A model generated the notes under the pieces. The model was not told the origin of the DNA and searched no databases. It saw nothing but the letters and a program-made list of their open reading frames with translations. From Planctomycetota bacterium (lineage in GTDB: Bacteria > Planctomycetota > JACQVX01), in contig JACQVX010000042.1 of assembly GCA_016209495.1 (NCBI GenBank), positions 1 through 35,994 of the forward strand: 35,994 bases of DNA, given 5' to 3'. This document shows, in pieces, positions 16,656-23,283 of the stretch. The stretch's first letter is position 1. Each line of letters begins with the position of its first letter. The position numbers and the translations under genes are program-made.

Positions 16656-17627
16656 TCAAGGCCGAACGGCCGGTATTGCCAAGATGTTGGCGAATCCGGG
16701 CGCCTCGTCCTCCAGGGGCGCGTGGTGACCGTCACCGAGACGGTAGAGGGTGTAGCCCAGCCCGGCGAGGATGCGGCGGGCATCGGAGAGCTCGCTGCCC
16801 GCGTTGCTCCAAGCACGGCGGTTGTACTCGAAGATCACGTGCGGACGGTAGGCGCGCAGGGTGCCTTCGGCCCCCCGCAGGACCCTAAGCTCGTGGCCCT
16901 CGACGTCCACCTTCACGAGGTCCAGGCGAGGGACCTCCCTCGGCCCCAGCAGCTCGTCGAGCGTCGTCCCCTCCACGTCGTAGGAGTGGATCCCCCGATC
17001 GGCCACGGGGACCGCCTTGCGCGGGGACTGGAGGTTCCCCTCGTGGAAGGTGGACACCAGGTCCCCGTCGGCTCCGCCATAGGAATGGAGCTTGAACACC
17101 CCGTGGGAGTCCGAGAGGGCCATCGGGAACGGCCTGACGTTCCGGAAGCGGTTGATGTTCAGGTTCTCCAGTAGCCGTCCGTAGGCCTTGGGATTGGGCT
17201 CCAGGGCGAACACATTCCCCCCTTCGCCCACAAGGCTCGCCATCCGCAAGGTGTAGTAGCCGATGTTCGCACCCACGTCCACGGCCACGGAGCCCGGCCT
17301 GAGGATCCTCCGGAGGGCGTCCTCGAGCCAGCGCTCGTAGTGACCGAAGAAGTAGAGGTGCCACTCGAGCAGGATGGCCGTGTCGATGTGGATCCAAAAG
17401 CCGTCGACGTGCTCGATGACCACCGAGAAGTGGTCGTGCCTCCTCCGGAAGGGATTGTAGAAGACGTTGAGGAGCCGCCTCAGCCCTGGGATTCGCCTCC
17501 GCCGGGAGACGACCGCCACCCTCTCGAGGAGCCGGAACCTCCAGCCGCCGTCCCGATGCGGGCCGGAGCCGGGCGGGGCCGCCACCTGACTGCGCTGGAG
17601 GACGCCCGCCTGAATATCCTGCCCCAT
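16656..17627 (-). CDS. FkbM family SAM-dependent methyltransferase
   Basis: About 323 residues. The core carries VAVDVGANIGYYTLRMASLVG (motif I), VFALEPNPKAYGRLLENLNIN and LVKVDVEGHELRVLRGAEGTL, which are the diagnostic motifs of FkbM methyltransferases, followed by HVIFEYNRRAW. Family members O-methylate sugars and other metabolites. The C-terminus DEAPGFANILAIPAVRP recurs as a remnant at 17743-17871. The start is unclear: the ATG at 17627 is used here; a GTG at 17699 would read through a repeat also found at 19241. A short hairpin (ATTGGC-GGG-GCCAAT, 17626-17640) overlaps this ATG and no good ribosome-binding site is visible. Confidence 0.8.
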   Translation of the reverse strand: MGQDIQAGVLQRSQVAAPPGSGPHRDGGWRFRLLERVAVVSRRRRIPGLRRLLNVFYNPFRRRHDHFSVVIEHVDGFWIHIDTAILLEWHLYFFGHYERWLEDALRRILRPGSVAVDVGANIGYYTLRMASLVGEGGNVFALEPNPKAYGRLLENLNINRFRNVRPFPMALSDSHGVFKLHSYGGADGDLVSTFHEGNLQSPRKAVPVADRGIHSYDVEGTTLDELLGPREVPRLDLVKVDVEGHELRVLRGAEGTLRAYRPHVIFEYNRRAWSNAGSELSDARRILAGLGYTLYRLGDGHHAPLEDEAPGFANILAIPAVRP

Positions 17628-17645
17628 TGGCGGGGCCAATATAAT

Positions 17646-17739
17646 GTCCTTGCGCCGTACTGCCACGCCAAACTGCAGCCTGGGCACCGCGCTTCCCACG
17701 CCGCTTGAGGACGAGCCAGCAACCCGGACCGATGCGTGG
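17646..17739 (+). repeat. Partial copy of the upstream region and first codons of the 19285 methyltransferase
   Basis: About 94 bp that align with 19241-19335 at roughly four-fifths identity with one gap. The 19.2-kb copy spans the untranslated leader and the first 17 codons of the methyltransferase at 19285. Here the encoded peptide PTPLEDEPATRTDAW parallels PTPREDAPTNRTDAW, but no start codon is preserved and the frame does not continue into a methyltransferase domain. It is best read as the broken 5' end of a paralogue. Confidence 0.6.
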
Positions 17740-17742
17740 CCA

Positions 17743-17871
17743 TGGCCGGCCCGCGGGCACCGCCAGGATCTTGGCGAAGGCGGGCGCCTCGTCCCCCAGG
17801 GGCACAGTGAACGACGGGACTGGCGTGTGGGTGAACGTGTAGGCGTTGGGGAACGTGACGTCCTTGCCTAC
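17743..17871 (-). pseudogene. Remnant of the C-terminus of an FkbM-like methyltransferase
   Basis: Read on the minus strand, the segment encodes a stretch ending VPLGDEAPAFAKILAVPAGRP. This matches the end of the intact FkbM protein (APLEDEAPGFANILAIPAVRP) at about three quarters of positions, and the DNA at 17758-17801 is a direct repeat of 16676-16719. The catalytic core is absent and the stop codon has been lost, so the frame runs on. It sits directly against the methyltransferase 5' remnant. Confidence 0.6.
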
Positions 17872-17938
17872 GCCCACGCACGCCCGGAACCGGTGGACTC
17901 TTTCCGTGAGGCGCCCTGGGATGCCCAGGGGGGGAGAC

Positions 17939-17989
17939 ATGCCGGACTTCACCGCGTTCATCGACGCGCGCCTTCTGCTCGAGCGCTGA
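17939..17989 (+). pseudogene. Fragment of the 5' end of an MntA-like antitoxin gene
   Basis: ATG to TGA, 16 codons: MPDFTAFIDARLLLER. The first ten codons and the GGGAGAC ribosome-binding region match the intact MNT gene at 23284 (MPDFAAFIEA) with two base differences over about 40 bp. After codon 10 the identity stops where a GT2 5' fragment on the other strand begins. It shows that a second MntA/HepT-type cassette once lay here. Confidence 0.65.
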
Positions 17990-18055
17990 CTGCGCGGCGT
18001 GGGGCAGCAGCCGCCCGCGATCGCGCGTGGGCATCACCACCGAGATCAGCGCCAT
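17975..18055 (-). pseudogene. Fragment of the 5' end of a GT2 glycosyltransferase
   Basis: The minus strand encodes MALISVVMPTRDRGRLLPHA and then AQSALEQ, closely parallel to the start of the intact GT2 at 25389 (MSLVSVVIPTRNRAHLLQYS, then LQSALGQ). The ATG lies immediately after the TAG of the CgeB-like gene, so it was once the next gene in that operon. It is cut off at codon 27 by the MNT fragment; none of the catalytic motifs remain. Confidence 0.65.
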
Positions 18056-19066
18056 CTATCCCAGTCCCGCCATGGCCATGATCTCCAGGGCCCGGTGGTC
18101 GTAGGTGTGCTCCTTGCGTACCCGTGCGAGCCCGCGGGCCGCGATGTCCCGGCGCTCCTCCGGGCGCTCCAGGTAGTGTGCGACGACCTCCCTGAGCTCC
18201 CCGATGGAGCGGTAGGCGACCAGCTCCCTTCCAACGTCGAAGCAGCGCTCGAGGTCCACCTTGGCGTCTACCACCTGAAAGGCCCCGGCGCCGCAGATCT
18301 CGAAGCTGCGCTTGTTGACGCCGTATATGTCGTTGAGGGGGTGGTGGCTGTTGAAGGCCACCGAGGCAGAGCGCAGCCCCGCCCCCTTCTCGCGGCCCAC
18401 CAGGGGGCGACCTTGCCACCAGCGCCTCACGTGGGGCGCCTCCGGACCCAGCTCCGGCGCGATGCTCGACCCCCACACCTTGACGTCCAGGTGCGCCAGG
18501 GCGGCGAGCAATTCGTAGCGGTGCGGGTAGAGCGAGCCGATGAGCACCACCTGGCACCCGAAACGCGCGCGCTCCCGTTCGTCGGGCTCGCTGCCCGCTC
18601 CGGTGCCCTCCGGGTCGGCGCAAGGCAACAGGTAGGCGGCTCGCCCAGCCCCCATGAGGTGCATCTGCTGGAGCACGAAGCTGTCCTTGACGAGGAAGCG
18701 GTCGTAGATCGGGACGGTCGGGAGGACGGACGGATAGTAATAGGGGTTGTCGGGGAAGAGGTTGACGAGCCGCGCCCCGGCGCCGGCCTTGATCTCGGAA
18801 AGCAGGTCCGACGTGAGGGTTTCCCCCTTCACCACGAGGACCAGCTCCGGCCGCGAGCGCCGCGCCGCCGCCAGGACAGCGCGGCCTGCGCGACGGGCGT
18901 AAAGCCGTCGAAGCGGCGCGAGGCGGGGCAATGGGTTGGCGCGCAGGACGTCCCGGTGGGACGTGATGGAGACCTCGTGGCCCGCCCGTTCGAGGGCCTC
19001 TGCCATCCGCGTCCCGAGGGCGTCCCCCCTCTCGAAACCGCGCGCCGCGATCACCAGCACCCGCAC
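18056..19066 (-). CDS. CgeB-like glycosyltransferase
   Basis: A 336-residue protein with a GT-B-like layout. N-terminus MRVLVIAARGFERGDALGTRM; the middle LVLVVKGETLTSDLLSEIKAG and NLFPDNPYYYPS match the N-terminal domain of the CgeB/DUF3880 group; the C-terminal domain has VAFNSHHPLNDIYGVNKRSFE, ICGAGAFQVVDAKVDLERCF and VAYRSIGELREVVAHYLE, typical of its Glyco_trans_1_2 type module. These proteins are presumed glycosyltransferases or glycan-modifying enzymes. Start is a GTG at 19066 with GAGG about eight bases upstream. Its downstream operon partner, a GT2, survives only as a fragment at 17975-18055. Confidence 0.75.
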   Translation of the reverse strand: MRVLVIAARGFERGDALGTRMAEALERAGHEVSITSHRDVLRANPLPRLAPLRRLYARRAGRAVLAAARRSRPELVLVVKGETLTSDLLSEIKAGAGARLVNLFPDNPYYYPSVLPTVPIYDRFLVKDSFVLQQMHLMGAGRAAYLLPCADPEGTGAGSEPDERERARFGCQVVLIGSLYPHRYELLAALAHLDVKVWGSSIAPELGPEAPHVRRWWQGRPLVGREKGAGLRSASVAFNSHHPLNDIYGVNKRSFEICGAGAFQVVDAKVDLERCFDVGRELVAYRSIGELREVVAHYLERPEERRDIAARGLARVRKEHTYDHRALEIMAMAGLG

Positions 19067-19080
19067 GCGTCCACCTCATC

Positions 19081-19132
19081 CGACTTCTGCTGGTTCTGGA
19101 AGTGCCTCACCTGGACCTCGCGGAAGTCCGGT
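19081..19132 (-). pseudogene. Remnant of a methyltransferase C-terminus, left arm of an inverted repeat
   Basis: These 52 bp are an inverted, about 75% identical copy of 20025-20076, the last codons of the methyltransferase at 19285. On the minus strand they read RPDFREVQVRHFQNQQKS, against APDFRRFQIDTFQNQWKS in the intact gene. The coding sense is preserved although the rest of the gene is not present. The arms face each other across the intact gene, so they form a long-range inverted repeat. The remaining 108 bp up to 19240 hold no recognisable gene. Confidence 0.55.
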
Positions 19133-19240
19133 CGGGGGGCCTTGCAGGCCCCCTTGCCTGCAGCCCCGGCCGATGCCCTCCTCGACCCCCATTCTGGGTC
19201 AAAGAGGTGTCCACCGCCAAGAGGGGAACTGAGTAGTGGT

Positions 19241-19335
19241 GTCCTCGCGCTGGACTTCCACGCTAGACTGCAGCCTTGGCACCCATGTTTCCCACGCCGC
19301 GAGAGGACGCGCCCACAAACCGCACCGATGCGTGG
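19241..19335 (+). repeat. Leader and 5' end repeat of the 19285 methyltransferase
   Basis: The partner of 17646-17739. It covers 44 bp upstream of the ATG and the first 17 codons. Shared blocks include ACTGCAGCCT, TTCCCACGCCGC, and ACCGATGCGTGG. Similarity extends well beyond the coding part, so it records a duplication of the whole 5' region rather than protein-level conservation. Confidence 0.6.
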
Positions 19336-20082
19336 TCGCGGCAGCTCCCGGACCAGCCCCTGGAGTATCTGGCTGCCTGGCTGGTGCGCCGCCTCGCTGG
19401 CTCCGACTCCCGCAGCGTCCTCGTCGTCGGGCCGGGGGAGGGTCGCGACGTGCGCGCCCTGGACGGCCCCGGCCGCACCGTGCTCGCCATGGACATCGCG
19501 AGGCAGGATGGGCTCCGCGGCAGGCTCGTCCTCGCGGACGCCGAGGGCGGCTGGCCCTTCGGCGATGCGCGCTTCGACCGGGTGGTCCTGTGCGAGATCC
19601 TCGAGCACCTCTGGGGCGACGTCGCGGCACTGCGCGAGGCCCGGCGCGTGCTGACGGACGACGGCCTGCTGGTGGTGGCCGTCCCGTTCCACGCCGACGG
19701 GCCTGAGTACCACGCGCGGGTCCACACGCCGCGCACCATCCGCCGGCTGATCCGCCACGCGGGCTTCGAGGTGGAAGAGTACGTGGAGCGGGGAGCCGCC
19801 GTGCGGCACATCGACTGGATCCTGCGCTGGAGGGGCTTCCGCAGGCTGCTCGCCCGCGTGGGAGTCGCCTTCGACCCGGCCCTGGCCAACCGCAGGCTGG
19901 CGGAGTCGGAGTATGGTCGAGGTCTGGGCGGCGGCCATCGAGGGTCCAATGCGTCCCTCGCCTCGCTCGGGACATCGCGGTCCCGCCACTGGGGGTGCTT
20001 CCTCTCGGCGCGGAAGGCGGAGGCACCGGACTTCCGGCGCTTCCAGATCGACACCTTCCAGAACCAGTGGAAGTCGTTCTGA
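19285..20082 (+). CDS. Class I SAM-dependent methyltransferase
   Basis: A 265-residue methyltransferase of the Methyltransf_11 type. SVLVVGPGEGRDVRAL replaces the usual DxGxGxG as motif I; LAMDIAR, FDRVVLCEILEHLWGDV and DDGLLVVAVPFHADGPEYHAR follow; VHTPRTIRRLIRHAGFEVEEY is a common C-terminal element. After residue 210 the sequence becomes irregular (Gly/Ser-rich), then ends in GCFLSARKAEAPDFRRFQ and a short tail that is repeated, inverted, at 19081. The ATG at 19285 is chosen; a TTG at 19276 is possible. Its stop shares a base with the wzm start (TGATG), so it belongs to the exporter transcript. Confidence 0.8.
   Translation: MFPTPREDAPTNRTDAWSRQLPDQPLEYLAAWLVRRLAGSDSRSVLVVGPGEGRDVRALDGPGRTVLAMDIARQDGLRGRLVLADAEGGWPFGDARFDRVVLCEILEHLWGDVAALREARRVLTDDGLLVVAVPFHADGPEYHARVHTPRTIRRLIRHAGFEVEEYVERGAAVRHIDWILRWRGFRRLLARVGVAFDPALANRRLAESEYGRGLGGGHRGSNASLASLGTSRSRHWGCFLSARKAEAPDFRRFQIDTFQNQWKSF
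20025..20076 (+). repeat. Right arm of the 52-bp inverted repeat (methyltransferase C-terminus)
   Basis: Inverted match to 19081-19132, with perfect blocks of 12, 12 and 7 bases (for example TGGTTCTGGAAG and CGGAAGTCCGGT on the opposite strand). It lies at the end of the methyltransferase coding sequence, a few bases before wzm. Confidence 0.6.
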
Positions 20083-20948
20083 TGGGGCCGGACGTGGACC
20101 GCCAGTCCCTGTCCCGGGAAGGGTCGCCGGCATGCTGGACAGAAATCCCCCCCGCGGGTGGCAGCCTGCGCCTCGGCCTGGGGGAGCTCTGGGCCTACCG
20201 GGAGCTGCTCTACTTCTTCGTCTGGCGAGACGTGAAGGTGCGATACAAGCAGACGGCCATCGGCGTCGGCTGGGCGGTGATCCAGCCCTTCCTGATGATG
20301 GTGGTATTCGCCCTCTTCTTCGGGAGGCTGGCGGGGCTCTCCACCGAGGGCCATCCCAAGGCCCTCTTCTACCTCGCCGCCCTGGTGCCGTGGACCTACT
20401 TCGCGAACGCGCTCGGCCAGGCGACCCAAAGCGTGGTGGAGAACCAGCGGGTGATCACCAAGGTCTACTTCCCCCGGCTCACCCTGCCTATCTCGGCGGT
20501 CCTGAACGGGCTCCCGGACCTGTTCCTCTCCTTCCTCGTCCTCGTGGGGCTCCTGCTCCACTACCGAGTCCCGCCAACGGCGGCGCTGGCGGCGCTTCCG
20601 GCGCTGGTGCTCCTGGCCATGGCCACGGCCCTCGCGGTAGGGCTGTGGCTCTCCGCCCTGAACGCCATCTACCGTGACGTCCGCTATACCGTCCCCTTCC
20701 TCATCCAGCTCTGGCTCTTCGCATCCCCCATAGCCTACTCGAGCCGGGTGGTGCCCGAGGAGTGGCGGACCCTCTACGGCCTCAACCCCATGGCCGGCGT
20801 GGTGGAGGGATTCCGGTGGGCGCTCCTGGGCGGCCAGAGCGAGGTCCCGGAGCTGCTCTGGGCCTCTACGGGGGTAGTGCTCCTGCTCCTCGCCGGCGGA
20901 CTGGCCTTCTTCCGGCGGATGGAGCGTGGCTTCGCGGACGTGGTGTAG
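20082..20948 (+). CDS. wzm: ABC-2 type polysaccharide exporter permease (Wzm)
   Basis: A 288-residue inner-membrane protein with six hydrophobic segments. RELLYFFVWRDVKVRYKQTA and GVGWAVIQPFLMMVVFALFF are the hallmark start of O-antigen/capsule ABC-2 permeases; RDVRYTVPFLIQLWLFASPI and LNPMAGVVEGFRWALLG are the conserved C-terminal blocks. It forms the channel that moves the finished undecaprenyl-linked glycan across the inner membrane together with Wzt. The ATG overlaps the preceding stop by one base. An eight-base gap separates it from the wzt GTG. Its presence argues for the ABC-transporter rather than the Wzx/Wzy assembly route. Confidence 0.95.
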   Translation: MGPDVDRQSLSREGSPACWTEIPPAGGSLRLGLGELWAYRELLYFFVWRDVKVRYKQTAIGVGWAVIQPFLMMVVFALFFGRLAGLSTEGHPKALFYLAALVPWTYFANALGQATQSVVENQRVITKVYFPRLTLPISAVLNGLPDLFLSFLVLVGLLLHYRVPPTAALAALPALVLLAMATALAVGLWLSALNAIYRDVRYTVPFLIQLWLFASPIAYSSRVVPEEWRTLYGLNPMAGVVEGFRWALLGGQSEVPELLWASTGVVLLLLAGGLAFFRRMERGFADVV

Positions 20949-20956
20949 GCGCACCC

Positions 20957-22279
20957 GTGACGGACACGGTCATCGAGGTCGCGGGGCTGGGCAAGCGCTA
21001 CCGGGTCGGGACCCGGGCGCGCTACCGGACCCTGAGGGACGTCCTCGCTTCCGCCCTCGGTGCGCCCTTCCGCATCAGGGCCGGCGGGGCGGAGCGACGC
21101 CACGGGAATGGGCGCCACATGTGGGCCCTCAAGGACGTCTCCTTCTCCGTCGGCTCGGGCGAGGTGCTGGGCGTCATCGGGCGCAACGGCGCGGGAAAGA
21201 CCACCCTCCTGAAGGTCCTTGCCCGGATCACAGAGCCCACCGAGGGCCGGGCCCGGGTCCGGGGCCGCGTGGGCTCCCTCCTGGAGGTGGGGACCGGCTT
21301 CCACCCGGAGCTCACCGGCAGGGAGAACGTCTTCCTCAACGGGGCGATCCTGGGGATGTCGCGCTCGCGCATCCGCCGCGTGTTCGACCCGATCGTGGAC
21401 TTCTCCGGCGTCGAGCGCCACATCGACACGCCCGTGAAGTACTACTCCACCGGGATGGGCGTCCGGCTGGCCTTCGCCGTGGCGGCCCATCTGGAGCCGG
21501 ACGTCCTCCTCGTGGACGAGGTCCTGGCGGTCGGCGATGCCAACTTCCAGAAGAAGTGCCTGCGGAGGATGGAGGAGGCGGGCTGGGAGGGGCGCACGGT
21601 GCTGTTCGTCTCCCACAGCATGCCTGCCGTGTTGCGCCTCTGTCAGCGCGTGATCCTGCTGGACGGGGGGCGCGTCGTCATGGACGGCCGCCCGGGCGAG
21701 GCGGTCGGCGCCTATCTGCGCCCCGAGGGGGGCTCCGCCGCGGAACGCACCTGGGACGACCCGGGGACCGCCCCGGGCGACGAGGTGCTCCGGCTGCGAG
21801 CGGTGCGCGTGGTGGACAGGGACAGGGCGGTCCGGGAGGGCGTCGACATCCGCGAGCCCGTCGGGGTGCAGGTGGAGTACTGGAACCTCGGAGGCGGCCA
21901 CCGTCCCATGGTCAACCTGCACTTCTTCAACGAGGACGGTGTGAACCTGTTCGTCAGCGTGGACGGGGTCAACCAGGCCTGGCGGGAGAGCCAGCCCCGG
22001 CCGGAAGGCCTCGTGCGCAGCACCTGCTGGGTCCCGGGGAACTTCCTCTCCGAGGGGAGGGTCTACGTCATGGCGGCCGTCTCGTCCTTCAACCCCACGA
22101 GGGTCCACGCCATGGAGCGGGACGCGGTGGCCTTCCAGGTGGTGGACCGCTCGGAAGGGGACGGCGCGCGCGCAGAGTGCGCGAACTACGTCCCCGGCGT
22201 GATCCGACCCCTGCTGGAGTGGGAGGTGGAGTTCGAGCCGGGGACCGACGAGGGGCGCCGAGGAGCCATGCCCAGGTGA
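20957..22279 (+). CDS. wzt: ABC transporter ATPase with C-terminal glycan-binding domain (Wzt)
   Basis: A 440-residue protein. Walker A GRNGAGKT (75-82), the segment GSLLEVGTGFHPELTGRENV, ABC signature YYSTGMGVRLAF (163-173), Walker B VLLVDE (183-188) and the switch His in LFVSHSM identify the ATPase. Residues about 260-430 form the Wzt-type carbohydrate-binding domain (GVQVEYWNLGG, NLHFFNEDGVNLFVS, RSTCWVPGNFLSEGRVYV), which in characterised systems recognises the glycan's terminal modification. Terminal methylation would fit the many methyltransferases here. The last 93 bp of conserved sequence are duplicated downstream of the VapBC module with a different tail, and the current C-terminus (GRRGAMPR) departs from that of the copy (GRPRHSP). 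Confidence 0.95.
   Translation: MTDTVIEVAGLGKRYRVGTRARYRTLRDVLASALGAPFRIRAGGAERRHGNGRHMWALKDVSFSVGSGEVLGVIGRNGAGKTTLLKVLARITEPTEGRARVRGRVGSLLEVGTGFHPELTGRENVFLNGAILGMSRSRIRRVFDPIVDFSGVERHIDTPVKYYSTGMGVRLAFAVAAHLEPDVLLVDEVLAVGDANFQKKCLRRMEEAGWEGRTVLFVSHSMPAVLRLCQRVILLDGGRVVMDGRPGEAVGAYLRPEGGSAAERTWDDPGTAPGDEVLRLRAVRVVDRDRAVREGVDIREPVGVQVEYWNLGGGHRPMVNLHFFNEDGVNLFVSVDGVNQAWRESQPRPEGLVRSTCWVPGNFLSEGRVYVMAAVSSFNPTRVHAMERDAVAFQVVDRSEGDGARAECANYVPGVIRPLLEWEVEFEPGTDEGRRGAMPR
22165..22257 (+). repeat. Direct repeat A: wzt 3' end (left copy)
   Basis: Ninety-three base pairs near the end of wzt that reappear at 23098-23190 with six mismatches (about 94% identity). The two copies bracket the VapBC genes in the same orientation. 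Sequence beyond both boundaries is unrelated. Confidence 0.85.
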
Positions 22280-22410
22280 TCCGCAGGGCTACGGACTTTC
22301 GAGATGAGCCCTCTGCTACAGTGTCGGGCATGGTTCGACTCCTGCCGGATTCGGGCAGCCCGCTAGCAGCAGCCAGGGTGCGGCACAAGGGCCCGCGGCG
22401 CGGCGACGGC

Positions 22411-22452
22411 TTGACCTGAATGCAGATCATGCCTACATTGCCTGTATGCAAT
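22411..22452 (+). promoter_or_regulatory. Promoter and possible operator of vapBC
   Basis: TTGACC at 22411-22416 and TACATT at 22434-22439 are 17 bp apart, a good sigma-70-type match. Transcription would begin about seven bases later, at or next to the ATG at 22446, and no ribosome-binding site is visible, so the mRNA may be leaderless. A palindrome, ATTGC-CTGTAT-GCAAT (22437-22452), spans the -10 and the start codon and is a plausible binding site for the VapB repressor. The 130 bp upstream, after wzt, hold only two small hairpins and no gene. Confidence 0.55.
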
Positions 22453-22685
22453 ACACGCTACGGAACATACCCGAGCACCTCGACAGGGCGCTCCGGCAAC
22501 GTGCCTGCGATCAGGCAAAGAGCATCAACCAGGTAGCCGTCGAGGCCCTCGGCCAAGGACTTGGGCTGACCGAGGGACTGCGCCGGCGCGACTTGAGCGA
22601 CCTGGCCGGGAGCTGGCGGCGCCTTCCGAAAGTCGAACGGGCCCTGAAGGATCAACGGCGGATTGACGCGGACCTCTGGTCGTGA
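22446..22685 (+). CDS. vapB: VapB/FitA-like ribbon-helix-helix antitoxin
   Basis: A 79-residue protein. MQYTLRNIPEHLDRALRQRA followed by SINQVAVEAL is the Arc/FitA ribbon-helix-helix pattern: a short beta strand that contacts DNA and two helices. The C-terminal part (DLAGSW, then ADLWS) would wrap the toxin. Such antitoxins neutralise the PIN toxin and, as dimers, repress their own promoter. It overlaps vapC by four bases (GTGA). Base composition is less extreme than in the surrounding glycan genes, consistent with acquisition. Confidence 0.85.
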   Translation: MQYTLRNIPEHLDRALRQRACDQAKSINQVAVEALGQGLGLTEGLRRRDLSDLAGSWRRLPKVERALKDQRRIDADLWS

Positions 22686-23065
22686 GGCTTGCCCTCGACA
22701 CGAACCGCTACACAGACCTCTGCCGCGGCAAGACGGAGGTGGTGCATCTGCTGGAGTTCGCCGAACGCATCTTCGTGCCCTTCGTGGTCCTGGCAGAGCT
22801 GCGGGCCGGCTTCACCCTCGGGAGCCGGCACCCCGAGAACGAGGGTGTGCTGCAGCGTTTCCTTATGAAGCCAGGGGTCGAGCCCCTCTACCCAGACGAC
22901 GGCACCACACGCGCCTATGCTTCCCTCTACCGCCAGCTGCGGCGGCAGGGGACGCCGATCCCAACCAACGACCTGTGGATCGCCGCCCTTGTCATCCAGC
23001 ACAATCTCAAACTCTGCAGCCGCGACCGCCAGTTCGGCCACCTGCCCCAAATCCCGCGGGTATGA
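22682..23065 (+). CDS. vapC: VapC-like PIN-domain ribonuclease toxin
   Basis: A 127-residue PIN domain protein. The four acidic residues of the metal site are visible: Asp6 (LALDTNRYTD), Glu39 (VLAELRAGF), Asp97 (TNDLWIAAL) and Asp115 (SRDRQFGHL). All catalytic positions are intact and the length is normal, so the toxin should be active. Known VapC proteins cut RNA, often tRNA. The GTG start lies inside the vapB stop. The copy of the wzt 3' end begins 33 bp after its stop. Confidence 0.88.
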   Translation: MRLALDTNRYTDLCRGKTEVVHLLEFAERIFVPFVVLAELRAGFTLGSRHPENEGVLQRFLMKPGVEPLYPDDGTTRAYASLYRQLRRQGTPIPTNDLWIAALVIQHNLKLCSRDRQFGHLPQIPRV

Positions 23066-23097
23066 GGCTGCGGGTCGTCGCATGTTCCCCGCCACGC

Positions 23098-23190
23098 CGC
23101 GCGCGCAGAGTGCGCGAACTACGTCCCCGGCGTGATCCTGCCCCTGCTGGACTGGGAGGTGGAGTTCACGCCAGGGACCGACGAGGGGCG
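23098..23190 (+). repeat. Direct repeat A': extra copy of the wzt 3' end
   Basis: Ninety-three base pairs matching 22165-22257. In the wzt frame it reads CANYVPGVILPLLDWEVEF and then TPGTDEGRPRHSP with a stop at 23208-23210, so it preserves a complete wzt C-terminus that may be older than the one now on wzt. Only the tail exists; there is no upstream wzt sequence. It overlaps repeat B' by 27 bp. Confidence 0.85.
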
Positions 23191-23245
23191 ACCCCGGCAT
23201 TCGCCCTGACCCATCGCGCCACCTCCCAGATGTCCCCGAAGCCGG
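23164..23245 (-). repeat. Direct repeat B': extra copy of the GT2 3' end
   Basis: Eighty-two base pairs matching 24146-24227 with two mismatches (about 98% identity). On the minus strand it encodes GFGDIWEVARWVRANAGVAP and then RRSLA with its stop, the exact end of the GT2 at 24148. Together with A' it forms a complete convergent wzt/GT2 junction in which the two 3' ends overlap by about 45 bp. Confidence 0.88.
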
Positions 23246-23283
23246 AGACGCGTCCCGTTGCTATCATGTCCGGGGAGGGAGAC

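Noticed and set aside
17646-18055. An intact small gene spanning 17644-18081 on the plus strand
   Set aside because: The open frame crosses four unrelated gene fragments on both strands and matches none of them over its length.
22328-22362. tRNA- or tmRNA-like T-loop (GGTTCGACTCC) between wzt and vapB
   Set aside because: Only the T-arm-like string is present; there is no acceptor stem, anticodon arm or CCA in the right place. The following CTGCC/GGCAG hairpin has no U-run, so it is not a convincing terminator either.
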